A stretch of DNA of 64,000 nucleotides. It comes from Billgrantia zhangzhouensis (GTDB lineage Bacteria > Pseudomonadota > Gammaproteobacteria > Pseudomonadales > Halomonadaceae). Below, piece by piece: positions 56,810-64,000 of the stretch. How positions within the stretch are numbered: the first letter of the stretch is position 1; every line of letters starts with the position of its first letter. A model generated the notes under the pieces. That model did not search any database. It worked only from the letters and a program-made list of their open reading frames with translations, and was not told where the DNA came from. The DNA lies in contig NZ_JABFTT010000006.1 in the NCBI RefSeq assembly GCF_021404465.1, positions 62,001-126,000 of the forward strand, read 5' to 3'. The position numbers were made by a program, and so were the translations under genes.

Positions 56810-58828
56810 TTACATCAGTAGGCGTCGGATGTCACCCAGCGCCGCCGCCAGGAAGGCGGTGAAGCGTGCCGCATCGGCGCCATTGACGGCCCGGTGATCG
56901 TAGGAGAGCGACAGCGGCATCATCAGCCTCGGCTCGAAGTCAGCGCCGTTCCACACCGGTTTCATCTGTGCCTTGGAAACGCCGAGGATGGCGACCTCGG
57001 GGGCGTTGACGATCGGCGTGAAGGCGGTGCCGCCGATGGAGCCCAGGCTGGAGATGGTGAAGCAGCCGCCGGTCATCTCCTCGCGCTTGAGCTTCTTCGA
57101 CTGCGCCTTGCCGGCCAGTTCCACGCTCTCCTTGGCCAGCTCGATCAGCGACTTCTTGTCGGCATCGCGGATCACCGGCACCATCAACCCGTCGGGAGTG
57201 TCGACCGCGATACCGATGTGGACGAACTTCTTCCACACCAGCGTCTCGCCGTCGCTCTTCAAGCTGACGTTGAACTGTGGGAACTTGCGCAGAGCAAAGG
57301 CACACGCCTTGATCAGGAACGGCAGCGGCGTGAGCTTGGCACCCTGGGCCTCGGCTTCGGCCTTCATCGACTTGCGGAAGGCTTCCAGCTCGGTGATGTC
57401 AGCCTCGTCGAACTGGGTCACGTGGGGGATGTTGAGCCAACTGCGGTGCAGGTTGGTCGCGCCCATCTTGAGCAGGCGGCCCATCGGCTTCTCTTCCACT
57501 TCACCGAACTGGCTGAAGTCCTGATCCGGCACCGGCGGAATGCCAGCCCCACCAGCCGCCGGTGCGGCGGCCGGCGTCTTGGCCTGCCCCGCCATCACCT
57601 GCTTGACGTAGGCGTGCACGTCCTCCTTGAGCACGCGCTCCTTGGGGCCACTCGGCTTGACCAGCCCCAGGTCGACGCCCAGCTCGCGGGCCAGCATGCG
57701 CACGGCGGGGCCGGCGTGGACCAACTTGCCGTCGCGCGGCTTGTGGGCCGCCATCTGGGCCTCGGGGCTCGGCGTGCCGGATGGAGTCGGCTTGGCCTGG
57801 GTGGGCGATGCCGGCTTTTCGCTCGGCTCGCTCGGCGCCTTGCTGGACTTGGGCGTCGCCGCCCGCGGCTTGGCACCGGCCACCTCGATATAGCCGATCA
57901 GATCGCCCTCGGAGACGCTATCGCCTTCTTTGACGGTCAGTTCGATCAGCTTGCCCTTGTAGGGGCTCGGCACGTCCATGGAGGCCTTGTCGGATTCCAG
58001 AGTGACCAGCGGATCCTCCTCGTCGATCTCGTCGCCGACGCTGACGGCGATCTCAATGATCGGCACGTCGCTCGAGCCAGAGAGGTCGGGAACGCGAATC
58101 TCCTTGCGCTCGGGCTCGCCGCTGACCGCCTCTTCCTCGGCCGGGGCCTCAGCCTGTTCGGCGGGCTCGGTCGTGGTCTCGACGGCTTCCGACTCGACCA
58201 CTTCGCCGCCTTCGCCGGCAATCTCCATGGTACCGATCACGTCGCCCTCGGAGACGGTATCGCCCTCCTTGACGGTGAGGGAAACCAGCTTTCCGGAGTA
58301 GGGGCTGGGCACGTCCATGGAGGCCTTGTCCGACTCGAGGGTGATAAGCGTGTCTTCCTCACTGATCTCATCGCCTTCGGCGACCGCCACTTCGATGATC
58401 TCGACGTTCTCGGAGCCGCCCAGGTCGGGCACCTTGATCTCGACGGTACGCTTGCCGCCACTAGTTGACTTGGCTGCCGGCTTGTCTTCGGCGGCCTGTG
58501 CCTGTTGCCTGGGAGCCTCGGCCTCGGACTTCTCCTCCCTGCCCTGAGAACCGGTATCGCCCTGAGAGCCGGCATCGTCTGTGCCGTCGCCTTCCACCTC
58601 GAGTTCGACGATGTCGTCGCCCTCGGAGACGGTGTCGCCCTCCTTCACCAGCACGCGCACCACCTTGCCGCCCTTGGGTGACGGCACGTCCATGCTGGCC
58701 TTGTCCGATTCCAGTGTAATCAGGGTGTCCTCAGGCTGGATGACATCCCCTTCGGATACCGCGATTTCGATGATCTCGACGTCTTCGCTGCCGCCGATAT
58801 CGGGAACTTTTATGATTTCGCTACTCAA
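56810..58828 (-). CDS. aceF: Dihydrolipoyllysine acetyltransferase (PDH E2)
   Basis: 672 residues. Three N-terminal lipoyl domains (each with ESDKASMDVPSP, near residue 45, 165 and 285), Ala/Pro/Glu-rich linkers, a peripheral subunit-binding domain (residue about 370-410; GPAVRMLARELGVD), and the catalytic domain with SYDHRAVNGADAARF (His-x3-Asp). Core of the pyruvate dehydrogenase complex. 60 bases downstream of aceE, likely one operon. No lpd (E3) is in the window. Confidence 0.96.
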   Translation of the reverse strand: MSSEIIKVPDIGGSEDVEIIEIAVSEGDVIQPEDTLITLESDKASMDVPSPKGGKVVRVLVKEGDTVSEGDDIVELEVEGDGTDDAGSQGDTGSQGREEKSEAEAPRQQAQAAEDKPAAKSTSGGKRTVEIKVPDLGGSENVEIIEVAVAEGDEISEEDTLITLESDKASMDVPSPYSGKLVSLTVKEGDTVSEGDVIGTMEIAGEGGEVVESEAVETTTEPAEQAEAPAEEEAVSGEPERKEIRVPDLSGSSDVPIIEIAVSVGDEIDEEDPLVTLESDKASMDVPSPYKGKLIELTVKEGDSVSEGDLIGYIEVAGAKPRAATPKSSKAPSEPSEKPASPTQAKPTPSGTPSPEAQMAAHKPRDGKLVHAGPAVRMLARELGVDLGLVKPSGPKERVLKEDVHAYVKQVMAGQAKTPAAAPAAGGAGIPPVPDQDFSQFGEVEEKPMGRLLKMGATNLHRSWLNIPHVTQFDEADITELEAFRKSMKAEAEAQGAKLTPLPFLIKACAFALRKFPQFNVSLKSDGETLVWKKFVHIGIAVDTPDGLMVPVIRDADKKSLIELAKESVELAGKAQSKKLKREEMTGGCFTISSLGSIGGTAFTPIVNAPEVAILGVSKAQMKPVWNGADFEPRLMMPLSLSYDHRAVNGADAARFTAFLAAALGDIRRLLM

Positions 58829-58888
58829 GGTCGCGCTCCTTCCAAATCGTGCCTGGAACAGGCGGGCCCGAGCCCGCCTGGCACCGGA

Positions 58889-61561
58889 TCAGCTCGTCAG
58901 CGGGTTGGGCTTGTTGGGATCGATGCCATACTTCTTGATCGCCTCGGCAACGACCTTGCGATCCAGCTCGCTGCGGTCGGCCAACGCCTTGAGCGCCGCC
59001 ACGGTCACGAAGTAGCGATCGACCTCGAAGAAGTGGCGCAGCTTCTCGCGGGTATCGGAGCGGCCGTAGCCGTCGGTTCCCAATACATGGTAGTCGGTCG
59101 GCACCCAGGCACGTACCTGGTCGGCGAACAGACGCATGTAATCGGTGGAGGCGATGACCGGCCCCTTGCGCCCTTCCAGGCAGCGGGTGACGTGCGGCTT
59201 GACCGGCTCGTCGGCAGCATTGAGGAATGCTTCGCGCTCGAGTAGCAGAGCCTCGCGGCGCAGCTCATTGAAGCTGGTCACGCTCCACACCTCTGAACCC
59301 ACTCCCCATTCGTCGGCCAGCATCTGGGCAGCGGCTTCCACCTCACGCAGGATGGTGCCGGAGCCGAGCAACTGCACGTGGCCCTTGTCGCCCTGCTGCT
59401 CGCGCAGCAGATACATGCCCTTGATGATGTCATCGACCGGAACGTTCTCTAGCTCGGGGTGCTCGTAGTTCTCGTTCATCACCGTCAGGTAGTAGAAGCA
59501 GTTCTCCTTGTCGGCGAACATGCGCTTCAGGCCATCCTGGACGATTACCGCGACCTCATGGGCATAGGTGGGGTCGTAGCTGCGGCAATTGGGGATCATC
59601 GCCGCCTGCAGGTGGCTGTGGCCATCCTGGTGCTGCAGACCCTCACCGTTGAGCGTGGTGCGTCCGGCGGTACCGCCGACCAGGAAACCCCGTGCCTGCA
59701 GGTCGCCGGCGGCCCAGGCCAGGTCGCCGATACGCTGGAAGCCGAACATCGAGTAGTAGATGTAGAACGGCAGCAGCGGCAAGTTGTGGTTGCTGTAGGA
59801 GGTCGCCGCCGCCATCCAGGCCGACATGGCTCCCGCCTCGGTAATGCCTTCCTCGAGGATCTGACCTTTCTGATCCTCGCGGTAGAACATGATCTGACCC
59901 TTGTCGACGGGCTCGTACTTCTGGCCTTCGGAGGTATAGATACCGAGCTGGCGGAACATGCCCTCCATGCCGAAGGTACGCGCCTCATCAGGGATGATCG
60001 GTACCACCTGCTGGCCGATCTTCTTGTCCTTCACCAGGCCGTTGAGGATGCGCACGAAGGCCATGGTAGTGGAGATCTCGCGCCCCTTGGAACCAGCCAA
60101 TTGGGTGGCGAAGGTCTTGTCCTCGAGGGTGGGGATCGTCAGCGCCTGGAAGTCGCTGCGGCGCTGTGGCAGGTAGCCGCCCAGGCGCTCGCGCTGCAGA
60201 TGCATGTACTTGAGCTCGGGCGAGTCGTCGTCCGGCTTGTAGTACGGCACCTCCTTGAGCTGCTCGTCGGTCAGCGGAATGCCGAAGCGGTCGCGGAATT
60301 TCTTCAGCGCCTCGTACTCCATGGTCTTGACCTGGTGGGCTTCCATGGAAGCCTCGCCCTCGCCGCTACCCATGCCGTAGCCCTTGACGGTATGCGCCAG
60401 GATCACGGTGGGACGGCCGTTGGCATTGTTCACCGCCTCGTGATAGGCCGCATATACCTTGAACGGATCATGGCCGCCGCGGTTCAGACGCCAGATGTCC
60501 TCGTCGGACATGTCCTTGACCATCTCGGCGGTTTCCGGGTACTTGCCGAAGAAGTGCTCGCGGGTGTAGCCGCCGTCGATGGCCTTGTAGTTCTGGTATT
60601 CACCGTCGACCGCCTCGTCCATGCGCTTCTGCAGAATACCCTTCTTGTCCTTTTCGAACAGCGGATCCCACAGCCGGCCCCAGACCACCTTGAGCACGTT
60701 CCAGCCGGCACCACGGAAGACGCCCTCGAGCTCGTCGATGATGCGACCGTTGCCGCGCACCGGACCATCCAGGCGCTGCAGGTTGCAGTTGATGACGAAG
60801 ATCAGGTTATCGAGCTTCTCGCGGCAGGCCAGGTGAATGGCACCCAGCGATTCCGGCTCGTCGCACTCGCCGTCGCCCATGAAGCACCAGATCTTGCGAT
60901 CGTGCATGTTCTTCAGCTCACGCGAATCGAGATACTTCATCACGTGGGCCTGGTAGATCGCCTGGATCGGCCCCAACCCCATGGAAACGGTGGGGAACTG
61001 CCAGAAGTCCGGCATCAGCCAGGGGTGCGGATATGAAGAGAGGCCATCGCCGTCGACTTCCTGGCGATACTTGTCCATCTGCGCCTCGGTGAGGCGCCCT
61101 TCCAGGTAGGCGCGGGCATACACGCCAGGCGCCACGTGGCCCTGGATGTAGACCAGGTCGCCCTCGAAGTCGCCGTTGGGCGCGCGGAAGAAGTGATTGA
61201 AGCCGACGTCGTAGAGCGTGGCGGCAGACATGAAACTAGCGATGTGTCCGCCCAGGCCCGGGTTGGCGCGGTTGTTGCGGATTACCTGGGCGATGGCGTT
61301 GTAGCGGATCAGCGAACGGATGCGACGCTCCATGAACAGGTCGCCCGGCATCGGCGCTTCACGGTGCACCGGAATGGTGTTGCGATGCGGCGTCGTCACC
61401 GAGAAGGGTGCCTGCATGCCGTCGCGGCGCAGCCGATCGGCCAAGCGTGACAGCAGGAACCGGGCGCGTTCCTCGCCCTCACGATCCAGGACCGACTCCA
61501 GGGAATCCAGCCATTCCGTGGTTTCGACCGGATCGAAATCCTCTCTTGCCTCCAGACTCAT
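58889..61561 (-). CDS. aceE: Pyruvate dehydrogenase E1 (homodimeric)
   Basis: 890 residues, TPP-dependent. GDGECDEPESLGA...NCNLQRLDGPVRGN (TPP site), and YYLTVMNENYEHPELE. The start is the ATG at 61561 (MSLEAREDFDPVETTEW), with GGAGAG upstream; the open frame to 61789 is outside the gene. Transcribed from the promoter at 61710-61738. Confidence 0.96.
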   Translation of the reverse strand: MSLEAREDFDPVETTEWLDSLESVLDREGEERARFLLSRLADRLRRDGMQAPFSVTTPHRNTIPVHREAPMPGDLFMERRIRSLIRYNAIAQVIRNNRANPGLGGHIASFMSAATLYDVGFNHFFRAPNGDFEGDLVYIQGHVAPGVYARAYLEGRLTEAQMDKYRQEVDGDGLSSYPHPWLMPDFWQFPTVSMGLGPIQAIYQAHVMKYLDSRELKNMHDRKIWCFMGDGECDEPESLGAIHLACREKLDNLIFVINCNLQRLDGPVRGNGRIIDELEGVFRGAGWNVLKVVWGRLWDPLFEKDKKGILQKRMDEAVDGEYQNYKAIDGGYTREHFFGKYPETAEMVKDMSDEDIWRLNRGGHDPFKVYAAYHEAVNNANGRPTVILAHTVKGYGMGSGEGEASMEAHQVKTMEYEALKKFRDRFGIPLTDEQLKEVPYYKPDDDSPELKYMHLQRERLGGYLPQRRSDFQALTIPTLEDKTFATQLAGSKGREISTTMAFVRILNGLVKDKKIGQQVVPIIPDEARTFGMEGMFRQLGIYTSEGQKYEPVDKGQIMFYREDQKGQILEEGITEAGAMSAWMAAATSYSNHNLPLLPFYIYYSMFGFQRIGDLAWAAGDLQARGFLVGGTAGRTTLNGEGLQHQDGHSHLQAAMIPNCRSYDPTYAHEVAVIVQDGLKRMFADKENCFYYLTVMNENYEHPELENVPVDDIIKGMYLLREQQGDKGHVQLLGSGTILREVEAAAQMLADEWGVGSEVWSVTSFNELRREALLLEREAFLNAADEPVKPHVTRCLEGRKGPVIASTDYMRLFADQVRAWVPTDYHVLGTDGYGRSDTREKLRHFFEVDRYFVTVAALKALADRSELDRKVVAEAIKKYGIDPNKPNPLTS

Positions 61562-61893
61562 AGACGTCTCTCCGAGTGACAATGTGATGTCAGGTGGCCC
61601 CATGCGGCAGGCGCCGAGGCAGGTTGCACTACTGACGATCAGGGGAATGTCAGGCCGCGACGCGGCTGTTGTAGTCATTTTACAGCGGCGCATACAACGA
61701 ATGGCGTAGAACATACCGTAAAGTGGCCTTCCTGCCAATCGAACAAGAGTGGAATTTTTTTCCACATTCGCAATATTGCATTGCAACACAAGCTGTTACG
61801 CAGTCCTGCCAATAGTTTCATCCGAAAATGTTCGAATGTAATAAAACTACCGTATGATCACTTTGAGCCCTGTCTCGACCACCTCCGCATCGA
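61562..61893. other. Region upstream of aceE (promoter region)
   Basis: 332 bases. Contains the aceE promoter (61710-61738) and, farther up, two short symmetric elements, GCAATATTGC (61770-61779) and TGGAA-N5-TTCCA (61750-61764). No PdhR-type site (AATTGGTnnnACCAATT) was seen. No gene. Confidence 0.6.
61710..61738 (-). promoter_or_regulatory. aceE sigma-70 promoter
   Basis: -35 TTGGCA (61733-61738), 17-bp spacer, -10 TATGTT (61710-61715) on the minus strand. Leaves a leader of about 140 bases before aceE. Confidence 0.75.
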
Positions 61894-62454
61894 TCAACCC
61901 AACGTCTTGAGACACTGGCGAAAATAGGCCCAATCGAAGGCCGCACCGGGATCGGTCTTGCGCAGCGGCGCCACTCGCGCATGGCTGGTGATGCGCGCCA
62001 AGTTCATGTCAGGGTAGTTTACCTTGAGAGCCTTCGTGACTGTGGTAAGAGCGCGGTACTGAACGTCGCGATAGGCATGAACCTCGTCACCTTCCAGTTC
62101 TATGCCTACGGTGAAGTCGTTCAGCGCCCGCCGCGCCCGTCCCCCATCGATCCAACAGGAACGGCCGGCGTGCCAGGCACGCCGGTCGAAGGACACGAAT
62201 TGCACGCATTCACCGTCGCGCCGAATCAACAGGTGAGCGGAAACGCGCAGCTGCGCGATACCGGAAAAGAATGGGTGAGCATCGGCATCGAGCGTATTGG
62301 TGAACAACCGCTCGATGTGCTCGCCGCCGAATTCGCCGGGTGGCAGGCTGATCGAGTGCAACACCACTGCCGACACCTCGCCTTCCGGACGCGCGTCCTG
62401 ATTCGGCGACGGCACGCGTCGGACGCCTTCAAGCCAGCCTTTCTCGATTCTCAT
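61894..62454 (-). CDS. ampD: 1,6-anhydro-N-acetylmuramyl-L-alanine amidase AmpD
   Basis: 186 residues, cytoplasmic zinc amidase recycling cell wall. Zinc ligands are in VVLHSISLPPGEFGG (His), ITSHARVAPLRKTDPG (His and Asp). The catalytic Glu lies in VGIELEGDE. Divergent from nadC. Confidence 0.93.
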   Translation of the reverse strand: MRIEKGWLEGVRRVPSPNQDARPEGEVSAVVLHSISLPPGEFGGEHIERLFTNTLDADAHPFFSGIAQLRVSAHLLIRRDGECVQFVSFDRRAWHAGRSCWIDGGRARRALNDFTVGIELEGDEVHAYRDVQYRALTTVTKALKVNYPDMNLARITSHARVAPLRKTDPGAAFDWAYFRQCLKTLG

Positions 62455-62463
62455 CTTGCTCCC

Positions 62464-62493
62464 CTGACGTCACGGACATGGATTCCCTATAAT
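62464..62493 (+). promoter_or_regulatory. nadC promoter
   Basis: -35 CTGACG (62464-62469), 18-bp spacer, -10 TATAAT (62488-62493). The start of transcription would be near 62500, favouring the second in-frame ATG as translation start. Confidence 0.72.
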
Positions 62494-62495
62494 GA

Positions 62496-63386
<891 letters not shown>

Positions 63387-63407
63387 ACGAGCCCCGCACG
63401 GGTGGCG

Positions 63408-63944
63408 TTACGTCTCTATTGCCGAGAGGCGCTTTTCCAGGCGCCTTCGCTCGAGCTTCACTCCGCCACGTGTGACCCACTCGACGCCGAGATCCTGCCA
63501 GCCGTGGCGCAGCAGGCTCTCGGCCAGCATGCGGCTGGCATCGAGGGTGGCACGACCATGACCATGCTCGAGCAGCAACCGCTCGGCATGCAGCAGTAGC
63601 GTACTGCCGATTCCGCGCCGCACCAGCGAAGGCCAGACGTAGAGGGTATGGACGTGGGCGCCGGGCACGTCTAGCTCCAAGAAGCCGACGCAGCGCCCAT
63701 CGCAGGTGGCCACCAGCGTCGTGTAGAGCGTTTGGCGTGCCGCCCATACGCTGGCTTCCCGGGGCATCGTGGCAACCCATGACTCACGTTCCTCCACGCT
63801 GTAGTGAGCAGCCGCGCCCTGCATCACGGCGTGATGGAAGACCTCGGCCTGATCGGCGCCGTCGCGGGCTCTGGCTTGGCGGTAAAGAATCCGTAGCGAG
63901 CGCGCCGCCGAGTTCGGCGAATCGTTCGTCGTCATCGTTCCCAT
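63408..63944 (-). CDS. GNAT family N-acetyltransferase
   Basis: 178 residues. Acetyl-CoA-binding motif A is HTLYVWPSLVRRGIGSTLLLHAERL (V-R-R-G-I-G). Substrate unknown. Two near starts (ATG 63944 and 63935). Convergent with nadC. Confidence 0.85.
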   Translation of the reverse strand: MGTMTTNDSPNSAARSLRILYRQARARDGADQAEVFHHAVMQGAAAHYSVEERESWVATMPREASVWAARQTLYTTLVATCDGRCVGFLELDVPGAHVHTLYVWPSLVRRGIGSTLLLHAERLLLEHGHGRATLDASRMLAESLLRHGWQDLGVEWVTRGGVKLERRRLEKRLSAIET

Positions 63945-64000
63945 CGTCTCTGCTCATGTCTCACGTGAACCATCACGGCAAGCAGAGTACACAAGCTCGC

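Noticed and set aside
61562..61789. N-terminal extension of aceE
   Set aside because: Contains the promoter; family N-terminus and ribosome-binding site fit ATG 61561.
61562..61893. PdhR operator before aceE
   Set aside because: No AATTGGT-N3-ACCAATT-like site seen.

Overview
The window is GC-rich, gene-dense chromosomal DNA. Its core genes look like a halophilic or marine gammaproteobacterium of the Halomonas/Halomonadaceae type. That is my inference from gene content (cbb3 operon with Fnr, high-potential iron-sulfur protein, PrkA-YeaH-SpoVR, CrbS/CrbR acetate switch, LigD plus two Ku proteins) and protein character; no 16S or marker search was possible. I see no phage, insertion sequence or CRISPR.

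Layout. 1-4.5 kb: a cytochrome c oxidase module (subunit I, cut by the window edge; subunit II fused to cytochrome c) beside two small membrane proteins and a Tat-exported high-potential iron-sulfur protein. 4.5-9.4 kb: the stress operon prkA-yeaH-spoVR. 9.7-11.7 kb: fadH. 11.9-12.5 kb: five tRNA genes (3 Asp, 2 Val) with a clear promoter and terminator. 12.6-24.6 kb: an alpha/beta hydrolase, then ccoNOQP, the assembly genes ccoGHIS, a SafE-like membrane protein, hemN and fnr, a complete microaerobic respiration locus. 24.6-36.3 kb: ttcA, then an acetate-utilisation locus: DnaQ-like exonuclease, cAMP-binding/CBS/nucleotidyltransferase protein, small and large symporter subunits, and the sensor kinase CrbS with its response regulator CrbR.

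36.6-38.6 kb: a stress trio (KGG-repeat protein, manganese catalase, DUF892 ferritin-like protein). 38.7-42.0 kb: an uncharacterised pair, an ATP-grasp ligase followed by a CocE/NonD-type hydrolase. 42.3-47.1 kb: a non-homologous end-joining operon, ligD, a small zinc-ribbon gene and two overlapping ku genes. 47.2-49.1 kb: acs. 49.3-64 kb: housekeeping genes (sprT, a UPF0149 protein, a phospholipase D-type cardiolipin synthase, plsB, rsmJ, tsaB, adk, aceF, aceE, ampD, nadC, and a GNAT acetyltransferase).

The most interesting non-coding signal is a 12-13 bp palindromic element, consensus TAGAC-N4-GTCY. It occurs four times upstream of the symporter operon and twice upstream of acs, about 20 kb away. 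The acs-proximal copy sits at about -41.5 relative to a plausible -10 box. Because crbS/crbR lie between these targets, I propose these are CrbR operators. Other notable points: replacement of proton-channel residues in the aa3-type subunit I, loss of the catalytic histidine in the DnaQ-like protein, an EF-hand-like loop in the symporter, a zinc-ribbon protein inside the end-joining operon, and a 7 x 7 bp tandem repeat between crbS and crbR.
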